Part shown: positions 1 to 6,478 of the stretch, piece after piece
How positions within the stretch are numbered: the first letter of the stretch is position 1
How the letters are laid out: each line of letters begins with the position of its first letter
DNA from: Bacillota bacterium
Lineage (GTDB): Bacteria > Bacillota > Clostridia > Peptostreptococcales > Anaerovoracaceae
Assembly: GCA_905372035.1 (NCBI GenBank)
Contig: CAJPNN010000061.1
Coordinates: forward strand, 1-8,252
Reading direction: 5' to 3'
Length of the DNA stretch: 8,252 nucleotides
Position numbers and translations under genes: made by a program
The notes under the pieces: generated by a model
Told to the model about the DNA's origin: nothing
Seen by the model: only the letters and a program-made list of their open reading frames with translations
Database searches by the model: none

Positions 1-822
1 TTTTCTATAATAAAAAATTTTAACAAAGAGGGGATTAACATAAATGAAAATTTCAACGTATCAAGAACTTTGAAAAATTCAAATATAATAGATTCTTTAC
101 CCACCTGTGAAATGAATATAGGTTCAACCTTTTTAGACGATTTATTTATCGGAACGGATATAAGCGTTTCTTACCCTTTAGAAGCACAGTCGATAAACGG
201 ATATATTCTAACCGGATTCAACTATCATACAAATATTATTCATGACAGATTTTATAACCATGAAGTTGAATATATTTTAACGGGTGAGTATGATTCTGAC
301 GAGTGCTACAAAAAAGTAAGAAAAAGATTAAAAATCATGAGGATGGGATTAAATCTGCTCCATTTAGAAACTGATCCTCAAAAACAAGCGAAGTTGCAGG
401 AGGTAGCTATGAGTTTTGCTGCAGTACCCGAAGCGGTACCTGCAGTCAAAGCGGCACTTACAACGATGTGGGCTTTTAGAGAATCGGAAAACGATATGTT
501 GCTTTTAGAAGAGGGTTTAATCGTTCCGTTAAATAAAAATATTTCATCATGGGCCACTGATTTATCGGATATAATAAGCGGAATCCTGGATAACAAAACT
601 GTAAAACCGCCGGTATCATCAGGTTTAAATTACACCGGTTATATAAATATACTTTTACATGCACTCAAAGAAGAAACTAAACTTGTAAGACTCATGGATA
701 TAATACAAATCAATATAAAAACCGGTTCTGATAAAAATTTTTTATTAAAAGATTATTATGGGGGTATGGAATTTTATGCTGAAATCAATGATAAAACATT
801 GCATTTCATCGAAAATTATTAA
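1..822 (+). CDS. DUF5702-like protein of a Tad pilus cluster, 3' part only
   Basis: The reading frame is open from base 1 to a TAA at 820-822, so this is most likely the C-terminal 273 residues of a longer protein whose start lies outside the window. A TTG at 70 could be read as a start, but the frame continues upstream without a stop and no ribosome binding site precedes it. Recognisable family features are EVEYIL (nt 262-279), a basic stretch followed by MGLNLL (343-360), an Ala-rich helix ending in WAF (about 451-480) and LLLEEGLIVPL (499-531). From memory these match the C-terminal half of DUF5702 proteins, which sit next to TadE-like genes in Clostridia. They are thought to belong to Tad-type pilus or secretion loci, but no biochemical role is known. 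The gene overlaps the next one, consistent with one operon. The family call is from recall, not a search. Confidence 0.7.
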   Translation, partial: FSIIKNFNKEGININENFNVSRTLKNSNIIDSLPTCEMNIGSTFLDDLFIGTDISVSYPLEAQSINGYILTGFNYHTNIIHDRFYNHEVEYILTGEYDSDECYKKVRKRLKIMRMGLNLLHLETDPQKQAKLQEVAMSFAAVPEAVPAVKAALTTMWAFRESENDMLLLEEGLIVPLNKNISSWATDLSDIISGILDNKTVKPPVSSGLNYTGYINILLHALKEETKLVRLMDIIQINIKTGSDKNFLLKDYYGGMEFYAEINDKTLHFIENY

Positions 823-1561
823 TTTCGGAAATAAGGGGAGCGTTATCGTAGAAGGAACAATATTTCTACCTGTTTTTATAATAGCTGTAATGTCGGTCTC
901 CTTTATAATAAATATCGTATCGATACAAATGCAGGTAAATCATAATATAGCTGATGAATCATTAAGCTTGCTTACAAGAGCATACAAGGAAAGAATCGCA
1001 CCTGAATATCCTTTAATTATAAAAAGCAAGCTTTACAATAATCTAAATGATAAAATCAAAAATTTGCATATAAGTAATTATCACTATTTAAATGATAACG
1101 GCAAAATATCGGCAAATATTTCATATGATATAAAAAATCCTATGCCCATCGATCTCATAGGTCCCATGCACATAAAAACCGATATACTGTTTCGAGGGTT
1201 CATAGGGGAATTGAGAAATACCGAACCAATGTCATATGAAGAGCTGGAAAATAATTATGATGATAATGAAGTATATATATTTCCTAAATACGGCGAAAAA
1301 TATCACAGTAAAAATTGCAGATGTATTTCAATTTTTCCAAAGGAAAAATTGCTCACAAATCACATAAGAAGACACTGTTCTGCATGTAAGGCCTGCAAGC
1401 CCGACGATCTGGCAAACGGTTCTAAAGTATTCGTATCCGAAAAATCTCGTATATACCATCAGGGTAAATGCAGCACGGTAAATAAAATGTATATTAAAAT
1501 AAATAAAAATAAGGCTGTAGAACAGGGATATGAAAGTTGTAAAATATGTGGAGGAACTTAA
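776..1561 (+). CDS. TadE-like pseudopilin with two C-terminal His/Cys metal-binding units
   Basis: About 261 residues. The N-terminus has a basic stretch, then GSVIVEG (21-27) and a hydrophobic segment to about residue 50. This is the TadE/pseudopilin pattern: a Gly before the cleavage site and Glu at +5 (E26), so processing by a prepilin peptidase and membrane anchoring are likely. Residues 51-160 form the exported domain. The C-terminus carries two units of the form YH-x3-C-x22-C-x2-C: Y176, H177, C181, C204, C207, and Y227, H228, C232, C255, C258. Unit 1 has extra cysteines at 183 and 201. The spacing is identical in both units, which indicates a duplication; the pattern resembles the small Ada-like zinc-binding module found at the ends of many bacterial proteins. 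I chose ATG 776 because a G-run (760-764) lies 11 bases upstream; ATG 758 (267 residues) and ATG 788 are alternatives. Each start overlaps the previous gene. Confidence 0.8.
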   Translation: MLKSMIKHCISSKIINFGNKGSVIVEGTIFLPVFIIAVMSVSFIINIVSIQMQVNHNIADESLSLLTRAYKERIAPEYPLIIKSKLYNNLNDKIKNLHISNYHYLNDNGKISANISYDIKNPMPIDLIGPMHIKTDILFRGFIGELRNTEPMSYEELENNYDDNEVYIFPKYGEKYHSKNCRCISIFPKEKLLTNHIRRHCSACKACKPDDLANGSKVFVSEKSRIYHQGKCSTVNKMYIKINKNKAVEQGYESCKICGGT

Positions 1562-1569
1562 TATAAAAA

Positions 1570-2136
1570 ATGATTGATACTGCTTATTTAAAAATAAAAT
1601 ATGATCTTTATCTATATAAAAACTATGAAAAAGAAATACTCAAAAGAAAAATTTCAAACAGACTTTTAAGTGCCGACTTTTATTCGATAAACAATGCACA
1701 CTATGTAAAGTTTAAGACCGATCATCTCATAAATATAAAAGAATTCATAGAACATAATATAAACGGCGGTATTTTATCAAGCGATATAGAAGTAACAAAG
1801 CTTTATGAAATACAAAGAGAACTCTTGCATATGGCAGGTGACTTAAGCTTTTATATTATATCCCCGTCGAGAATAGATTTAAATCCTAACTATTTGTTTT
1901 GGGATATTAAATCGAATAAGATGCTGCTCGCATATATCCCCTTGAAAGAAGAAAAAGATTTTATAGATAAATTCTGGCATACATCAAAACAACTTTGTAA
2001 ATTTTCTGGAAATCAAAATTGGAATTACGCTCTTGATTCCTTTTATGAAAATTTTATAAAAAAAAGATATTCTTTTAGAGGCATGCTCCATTATCTAGAT
2101 GAAGCCATCATTTCTTGCAGTAAAAATCATAGTTAA
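1570..2136 (+). CDS. DUF6382-like protein without an FHA domain
   Basis: 188 residues, soluble, with no signal peptide or membrane segment. The section from about 80 to 125, with ISPSRIDLNPNYLFWD (97-112) and then YIPL (122-125), looks like the DUF6382 domain, where a helix is followed by 'P..I.l.p.yifwd...' and a 'yiPl' strand. In related Clostridia, this domain is normally followed by a linker and an FHA phosphopeptide-binding domain, and the gene lies at the end of Tad pilus clusters. Here the protein ends after the DUF6382-like part, and no FHA coding sequence follows before the next promoter. ATG 1570 is the first possible start: a stop in this frame lies at 1564-1566. A GGAGG at 1550-1554 is 15 bases away, longer than usual. 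Function is unknown; a role in regulating pilus assembly is inferred only from context. The family assignment is from memory. Confidence 0.65.
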   Translation: MIDTAYLKIKYDLYLYKNYEKEILKRKISNRLLSADFYSINNAHYVKFKTDHLINIKEFIEHNINGGILSSDIEVTKLYEIQRELLHMAGDLSFYIISPSRIDLNPNYLFWDIKSNKMLLAYIPLKEEKDFIDKFWHTSKQLCKFSGNQNWNYALDSFYENFIKKRYSFRGMLHYLDEAIISCSKNHS

Positions 2137-2141
2137 AGTAT

Positions 2142-2169
2142 TTGATTTTAAATTAAAACATGTTATAAT
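2142..2169 (+). promoter_or_regulatory. Extended -10 promoter for the potABCD operon
   Basis: TTGATT (2142-2147) and a perfect TATAAT (2164-2169) are separated by 16 bases, with a TG at 2161-2162 forming the extended -10 motif TGnTATAAT. This is a strong vegetative sigma-factor promoter. It starts 5 bases after the preceding gene ends. Transcription would begin near 2175-2177, giving a leader of about 270 nt before potA. Confidence 0.8.
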
Positions 2170-2191
2170 GAATGCCGTCGACTAAAGAATG
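2158..2191 (+). repeat. Imperfect direct repeat, copy 1
   Basis: This 34-base unit overlaps the -10 box and the first transcribed bases. It matches the unit at 2249-2282 in 27 of 34 positions by direct comparison, with no gaps and a period of 91 bases. The core is AATGCCGtCGAcTAAAgAA (lower case marks differences). The similarity stops sharply after base 2191. Confidence 0.7.
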
Positions 2192-2248
2192 ATTTTATAG
2201 CGTTGCCGAGATGATACATTTATCGAAATATGCCTTTTTACTTTAAAG

Positions 2249-2282
2249 ACATCTTGTAATAAATGCCGGCGATTAAAAAAAG
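2249..2282 (+). repeat. Imperfect direct repeat, copy 2
   Basis: Second copy of the unit at 2158-2191, lying inside the potA leader. The position matching the TATAAT box reads TGTAAT (2255-2260) and there is no -35 element in front of it, so it does not look like a working second promoter. It may be a duplicated protein-binding site, a duplicated RNA element or a remnant of a local duplication. Confidence 0.65.
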
Positions 2283-2302
2283 CATCTAAAATTATTATGC
2301 AA

Positions 2303-2448
2303 TCACAGATTCAAGGTATCACCTAATACCGGACCTTAGGGTAACGATTAGATAAAGCCTTTTGCGGGAAGTGATATACGGCTCTGTGGGTTTACAAGGT
2401 TTAAAAATTTTTACTTGTTGAACTAAAATCCGCAAAGGGGGATGCCTA
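2303..2448 (+). promoter_or_regulatory. Candidate translational riboswitch or RNA thermometer-like leader of potA
   Basis: The 3' half of the leader can fold two ways. In the first fold, 2358-2368 pairs with 2429-2439 (11 bp including two G-U pairs), covering most of the ribosome binding site AAAGGGGG (2434-2441), and encloses a hairpin 2390-2398/2414-2423 (9 bp, one bulge). In the second fold, 2303-2309 pairs with 2383-2389 (7 bp), closing an 80-nt domain with an inner stem GCC 2357-2359/GGC 2380-2382 and a hairpin, either 2315-2319/2326-2330 or 2322-2326/2336-2340. The two folds share bases 2358-2359 and cross each other, so they should exclude one another. There is no U-tract after any stem, so control would act on translation rather than termination. 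I do not recognise a known riboswitch consensus. Base pairing was worked out by hand, without energies or covariation. Confidence 0.45.
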
Positions 2449-3519
2449 ATGACAGATAATATTATAAGTTTAAAAAATATAACAGTAGAATATGATGATG
2501 GCGAAAGAATTCTGGATAATTTCAATCTTGATATTCGCAATCATGAGTTTGTCACTTTTTTGGGTCCTTCCGGCTGTGGTAAAACCACTATGCTGAGGAT
2601 TATAGGCGGATTTATAGCGCCTGCTGAAGGTGATGTTTTTTTTGAGGGAAAAAGAATAAATCATATTCCTCCGTACAAAAGACCTATAAATACTGTATTT
2701 CAAAGATATGCACTGTTTCCACATCTAAACGTATATGAAAATATTGCTTTCGGTTTAAGACTTAAAAAAGTTGATGAAACCGAAATAAATAGTCGTGTCA
2801 CAAAACTTTTAGGTTTAGTAAACTTATCAGGATATGAAAAAAGACGGATAAATCAGTTATCCGGGGGACAGCAACAGCGTGTTGCTATTGCAAGAGCGTT
2901 GGTTTTACAACCCAAGGTTCTTCTCCTTGATGAGCCTCTCGGAGCATTGGATCTTAAATTGCGTAAAGATATGCAGCTGGAGCTCAAACGTATACAGCAG
3001 GCTTTAAAAATAACTTTTATATATGTGACCCATGATCAGGAAGAGGCCTTAACCATGTCGGACAGGGTAATAGTCATGAATAAAGGGAATATACTTCAAG
3101 ACGGAACACCCGAAGATATATATAACGAACCGATAAATGCTTTCGTTGCCGATTTCATAGGTGAAAGCAATATATTAAACGGAAAAATGATAAAAGATTA
3201 TCTTGTGAATTTTGCAGGAAGAAATTATGACTGTGTAGATTTCGGTTTTGGTGAAAATAAGGACGTTGACGTTGTTATACGGCCTGAGGACATCGTAATA
3301 TCCGAAAAAGGAACAGGCCAACTTGACGGTACGGTTATTTCCGTAATATTTAAAGGGGTTCACTTTGAAATAACAGTTCAAGATGAATATGATTACAAGT
3401 GGATAGTTCATTCAACCGAATATCAGGAAACAGGAAGTATCGTAAGCATGTCCGTGATTCCTTTTAATATTCATATAATGGATAAAATGACAAAGGCGGT
3501 GAATTCAGTTGAAACTTAA
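2449..3519 (+). CDS. potA: Polyamine ABC transporter ATPase PotA
   Basis: 356 residues; the cytoplasmic ATPase that drives spermidine/putrescine import with PotB and PotC. All nucleotide-binding motifs are present: Walker A GPSGCGKT (39-46), Q-loop Gln85, signature LSGGQQQR (137-144), Walker B LLLDEP with D161 and E162, D-loop ALD (166-168) and switch His195. After about residue 235 comes a TOBE-type regulatory domain containing VIRPEDI (276-282), as in PotA and MalK-like ATPases. Length is close to that of other PotA proteins. The ATG follows a strong ribosome binding site AAAGGGGG (2434-2441) at 7 bases, which can be buried in a leader helix. The gene is the first of potABCD and overlaps potB by 11 bases. 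PotA and other importers of its subfamily are hard to separate by ATPase alone; the PotD-like partner downstream supports polyamine specificity. Confidence 0.95.
   Translation: MTDNIISLKNITVEYDDGERILDNFNLDIRNHEFVTFLGPSGCGKTTMLRIIGGFIAPAEGDVFFEGKRINHIPPYKRPINTVFQRYALFPHLNVYENIAFGLRLKKVDETEINSRVTKLLGLVNLSGYEKRRINQLSGGQQQRVAIARALVLQPKVLLLDEPLGALDLKLRKDMQLELKRIQQALKITFIYVTHDQEEALTMSDRVIVMNKGNILQDGTPEDIYNEPINAFVADFIGESNILNGKMIKDYLVNFAGRNYDCVDFGFGENKDVDVVIRPEDIVISEKGTGQLDGTVISVIFKGVHFEITVQDEYDYKWIVHSTEYQETGSIVSMSVIPFNIHIMDKMTKAVNSVET
3494..3501 (+). promoter_or_regulatory. Ribosome binding site that fixes the potB TTG start
   Basis: AGGCGGTG lies 7-9 bases before a TTG at 3509-3511, inside the end of potA. 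No in-frame ATG or GTG near the N-terminus would give a complete first membrane helix, so the TTG is the likely start. Confidence 0.65.
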
Positions 3520-4321
3520 ACATGCTCATTTCCCATATGTAGTATGGACGTCTCTTTTTATCGCCATCCCGCTGGGGCTGATAATTTACTATGCTTTTAC
3601 GGATCATTTCGGAAATTTCACATTAAATTATATCAGAGAATCCGGAGAATATGCTCCCATAATATTGAAATCTATCAGGCTGGCAGGTATATCGACACTT
3701 ATTTGTCTGGTATGCGGATTTCCTGTCGCATATATTATATCGAGAAGTAAAAAAATCAACGAGCGAACATTGCTCCTCGTTTTAATGCTCCCAATGTGGA
3801 TGAATTTTTTGCTAAGGACCTACGGGTGGCTCAGCATACTTGAAAATAACGGAATAATAAATCAGTTTCTCTCTTTGCTCCATTTACCCGGATTCAATAT
3901 GATAAATACACAAGGTGCCGTGATTTTAGGTATGGTTTATAACTACATACCTTTTATGATACTTCCTCTTCACTCTATTATGAGCAAAATAGGTACTGAT
4001 ATTCTGGAAGCCGCACAAGATCTCGGTGCAAACAGTTATTACATTTTTAAGAGAGTAATATTGCCCATCTCCATCCCCGGTATAAAGACGGGGATAACCA
4101 TGGTTTTTGTCCCTTCTGTAAGTACTTTTATAATTTCACAGATGCTCGGCGGAAGCACAAACCAACTTGTAGGAGACATAATAGAATTACAGTTTTTGGG
4201 GAATACGTATAATCCTCATCTGGGCTCTGCCATATCTATAGCTCTAATGGTGCTCGTGCTGCTTATGATGGGGCTTATGGGCTTCTTTGATGATGAGGAT
4301 CTCGGAGGAAATTTAATATGA
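3509..4321 (+). CDS. potB: Polyamine ABC transporter permease PotB
   Basis: 270 residues; inner-membrane permease that forms the translocation channel with PotC. About six membrane helices can be seen: residues 11-30, 56-78, 87-108, 135-157, around 191-212 and 238-260. The EAA loop that contacts the ATPase is at about 167-189 (EAAQDLGANSYYIFKRVILP within it, with the conserved Gly at 173). The N-terminus 'W..LFIAIPLGLIIYYAF' and the LPMW/LLRTYGW segment (94-107) are typical of PotB. Translation starts at TTG 3509, overlapping the potA end by 11 bases, so it is probably coupled to potA translation. The end overlaps potC by 4 bases (ATGA). The acidic C-terminus DDEDLGG is also common in the family. 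No defects seen. Confidence 0.93.
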   Translation: MKLKHAHFPYVVWTSLFIAIPLGLIIYYAFTDHFGNFTLNYIRESGEYAPIILKSIRLAGISTLICLVCGFPVAYIISRSKKINERTLLLVLMLPMWMNFLLRTYGWLSILENNGIINQFLSLLHLPGFNMINTQGAVILGMVYNYIPFMILPLHSIMSKIGTDILEAAQDLGANSYYIFKRVILPISIPGIKTGITMVFVPSVSTFIISQMLGGSTNQLVGDIIELQFLGNTYNPHLGSAISIALMVLVLLMMGLMGFFDDEDLGGNLI

Positions 4322-5169
4322 AAAAAAGATTATCTTCCATATACCTTAAATTGTTTATAATATTTCTTTATGCCCCCATAGCGGTTTTGATATTTTATTC
4401 TTTTAATCAATCAAAAAGTAGGCAGTTTACAGGTTTTACACTTAAATGGTACAAAAATATGTTCCATAATTCCGCAATACTTGACGGTCTTTCAACAACT
4501 TTAATAATTGCTTTTTCGGCAGCTATAACATCAACTGTCATAGGGACTTTCGCAGCAACGGGTATTTCAAACCTGAAGGGCAAAAAAAAACTTGCAATCA
4601 TGAATTTGACGTACCTTCCGATACTCAATCCGGAAATAATTACAGGTGTATCATTCATGCTTCTTTTTGTCACCACAAGAAGTATCATGAATATGCTTCA
4701 TATGAATTTTGAATTTGGATGGATTACGCTTCTTATAGCACATATAACTATAAATATACCTTATGTAATACTTAATGTACTTCCAAAGATAAATCGGCTT
4801 GACAGGTCACTCATAGACGCCTCTATGGATTTGGGCTGCAATCCGTTTCAATCTTTTTTCAAAGTGATAATTCATGAAATCAAACCCGGTATATTTGCAG
4901 GTTTTATAATGGCACTCACATTTTCAATGGACGATTTCGTTGTAAGCTATTTTACTACCGGAATAAAACACCAACCGCTCTCGGTCCTGATATATTCCAT
5001 GACAAAGAGGAGAGTAAGTCCTGAAATAAACGCTCTGTCGGCAATGATATTTTTAGTCATTTTGATTACACTTATTATTGTCAACAAAAATCAGAAAAAA
5101 CGTGATCATGAAAATAAACTGTTTTTTTATAAAAACGGAGGTGGCTCTTTTGCAAAAAAGTATAAGTAA
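4318..5169 (+). CDS. potC: Polyamine ABC transporter permease PotC
   Basis: 283 residues; second channel subunit of the importer. The start has the PotC hallmark: a first helix, then YSFNQSK (27-33), FTGFTLKWY (37-45) and a hydrophobic segment from about 60 to 83. The EAA-type loop is at about 167-190 (DASMDLGCNPFQSFFKVI), with Gly at 173, and SMDDFVVSYF (203-212) follows as in other PotC proteins. The ATG overlaps the potB stop (ATGA) and is preceded by GGAGG (4304-4308) at 9 bases. After the last helix (about 238-256) there is a long basic tail of about 28 residues; its last codons are also the start of potD, so the tail sequence may be constrained by that overlap. Confidence 0.93.
   Translation: MKKRLSSIYLKLFIIFLYAPIAVLIFYSFNQSKSRQFTGFTLKWYKNMFHNSAILDGLSTTLIIAFSAAITSTVIGTFAATGISNLKGKKKLAIMNLTYLPILNPEIITGVSFMLLFVTTRSIMNMLHMNFEFGWITLLIAHITINIPYVILNVLPKINRLDRSLIDASMDLGCNPFQSFFKVIIHEIKPGIFAGFIMALTFSMDDFVVSYFTTGIKHQPLSVLIYSMTKRRVSPEINALSAMIFLVILITLIIVNKNQKKRDHENKLFFYKNGGGSFAKKYK
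5137..5143 (+). promoter_or_regulatory. Ribosome binding site that fixes the potD TTG start
   Basis: GGAGGTG ends 6 bases before TTG 5150-5152. The in-frame GTG at 5141 lies within this site and the upstream ATG at 5078 has no such signal. Starting at 5150 also gives an N-terminus with the shape of a normal signal peptide. Confidence 0.8.
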
Positions 5170-6391
5170 ACTCAGATATATAGCTATTTATATCATAGTC
5201 TTTTTTGTTGTAAGCACCTCATCGGTTTCAGTGCACGCTTCCGGTAATTTTAAATATGACACTGACTACTATTCACGCCTGAAAGGCAAAGATGTGGAGC
5301 TAAATGTATATAATTGGGGTGAATATCTATCTAACGGTTCCAACGGTTCAATGGATATAAACAAAGAATTTGAAAAACTTACCGGAATAAAGATCAACTA
5401 TTCAAATTACGAAACAAATGAAGCTATGTATTCAAAACTTAAAAGTGATGCCAACATATATGATGTAATTTTTCCCTCGGATTATATGGTTGCAAGAATG
5501 ATAGAAGAAAATATGCTTGCAAGACTCGATTTTAAAAATATTCCTAATTTTAAATATATAGATCCCGTTCTTTTAAATCCCGTATATGATAAAAATAATC
5601 GCTATTCCATACCGTATACTTGGGGTATTACGGCATTGATATACAATAAAAAATATTATAAATCACCGCCAAAAAGCTGGAAAGCTCTCTGGAATAAAAA
5701 ATATAAAAATAAAATCCTGATGTTTAAAAATTCGAGGGATGCTTTTGCGATCAGCTTATCCATACTCGGCTATGATATCAATACGGAAGATCCGAAACAA
5801 ATAAAAGATGCTCAAGAACTTTTAAAAAAACAAAAGCCTCTGCTGCAGGCCTATGTGATGGATCAGATATTCGATAAAATGCTGAGAGAGGAAGCCGTAA
5901 TAGCACCATGTTATGTCGGTGACGGAATGATAATGAAAAATGAAAATAAAGATCTTGAAATCGCACTTCCCGAAGAACATAAAAATCTTTTTGTAGATGC
6001 GGTTTGTGTACCTAAAAAATCAAAAAATAAAATCGCAGCGGAAATGTATATAAATTTTCTTAACGAACCTGAGGTTTCAAAAGAAAATACAAAATATATA
6101 CTATACTCTACGCCTAATCTTGCGGCAAAAGAACTGTTGCCCGCTAAAACTAAAAATAATCCTTTGCTATATCCCGATAAAAAAATTTTATCCGAATGCG
6201 AATCGTTTACAAACCTTTCACATAATACAAATTTAATTATGGATAAGTACTGGTCACAACTCATGATACCCGGAAACAAACTGCTTTCTAAAATAATTTT
6301 GACTGCTATAATCATTATAATGCTTTCGGGATACATATTTATTAAATACAGGCGCAAATCTTCTTGTTGTAAAACAAAAACTCTTATATAA
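5150..6391 (+). CDS. potD: Polyamine-binding protein PotD with C-terminal membrane anchor
   Basis: 413 residues from TTG 5150. It captures polyamine outside the cell and delivers it to PotBC. A basic start and hydrophobic core (10-24) lead to SVSVHA|SG, a signal peptidase I-type site near residue 30; there is no lipobox Cys. PotD landmarks follow: YNWGEY (54-59), FPSDYMV (108-114), IPYTWGITALIYN (154-166), SRDAF (195-199), LGYDINTEDPK (206-216) and STPNLAAKELL (320-330). By recalled alignment with E. coli PotD, W56, Y59, S110, Y112, D197, D283 and Y319 match pocket residues, whereas N194 replaces an Asp and Y255/F281 replace two Trp. After YWSQL (367-371) comes an extra hydrophobic helix (about 380-399) and a basic, Cys-containing tail (RRKSSCC), predicting a C-terminal anchor in the membrane. 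Overlaps potC by 20 bases. An upstream ATG (5078) would add 24 residues and is unlikely. Confidence 0.92.
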   Translation: MQKSISKLRYIAIYIIVFFVVSTSSVSVHASGNFKYDTDYYSRLKGKDVELNVYNWGEYLSNGSNGSMDINKEFEKLTGIKINYSNYETNEAMYSKLKSDANIYDVIFPSDYMVARMIEENMLARLDFKNIPNFKYIDPVLLNPVYDKNNRYSIPYTWGITALIYNKKYYKSPPKSWKALWNKKYKNKILMFKNSRDAFAISLSILGYDINTEDPKQIKDAQELLKKQKPLLQAYVMDQIFDKMLREEAVIAPCYVGDGMIMKNENKDLEIALPEEHKNLFVDAVCVPKKSKNKIAAEMYINFLNEPEVSKENTKYILYSTPNLAAKELLPAKTKNNPLLYPDKKILSECESFTNLSHNTNLIMDKYWSQLMIPGNKLLSKIILTAIIIIMLSGYIFIKYRRKSSCCKTKTLI

Positions 6392-6392
6392 T
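6364..6392 (+). promoter_or_regulatory. Probable promoter for rarA-ispH
   Basis: TTGTTG (6364-6369) and a perfect TATAAT (6387-6392) are 17 bases apart. The -10 box overlaps the potD stop codon (6389-6391). It would give a leader of about 80 nt for rarA. No clear terminator separates potD from rarA, so read-through from the pot operon is also possible. The -35 box matches only the TTG part of the consensus. Confidence 0.55.
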
Positions 6393-6478
6393 AAGTATAA
6401 CGCATCATAATTCAACTCTAATAAAAGATGAAAATTACTATGATGACATAACTGTTACAAAGGAGCATATATTAAGAT

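Noticed and set aside
44..73. ATG with a good upstream AGAGGGG, reading a 9-codon frame ending at TGA 71-73
   Set aside because: It is out of frame with the long gene, which is open from base 1 across it. Too short to support, and best explained as chance inside coding sequence.
2232..2260. A second promoter in the repeat copy 2 (TGTAAT)
   Set aside because: No -35 box at the right distance and the -10 differs from consensus; copy 1 has the full promoter.
2172..2289. Small leader frames (six codons from ATG 2172, eight from ATG 2263, eleven from ATG 2211) that could be polyamine-sensing leader peptides
   Set aside because: None has a ribosome binding site, and they share no similarity apart from the repeat. 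ATG 2168 would lie before the expected transcript start.
2281..2300. GCAT...ATGC hairpin after an A-run, as a terminator
   Set aside because: Only a 4-bp stem and no U-tract following it on the plus strand. The minus-strand reading would have no gene to end.
2319..2540. Minus-strand frame of 73 codons across the leader and potA start
   Set aside because: No ribosome binding site or recognisable domain; it runs against a clear promoter and a clear gene on the other strand.
5331..5350. Tandem AACGGTTC repeats in potD encoding SNGSNGS, considered as a microsatellite switch
   Set aside because: Only two copies; an NGS/DGS-rich loop at this position is, as I recall, common in clostridial PotD proteins.
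5911..6408. Minus-strand frame of 165 codons over the potD end
   Set aside because: It is antisense to well-conserved PotD sequence and has no family resemblance.
6403..6445. 7-bp inverted repeat CATCATA/TATGATG before rarA
   Set aside because: The 29-base loop and all-AT-rich stem give little stability, with no U-tract. Likely chance in AT-rich spacer.
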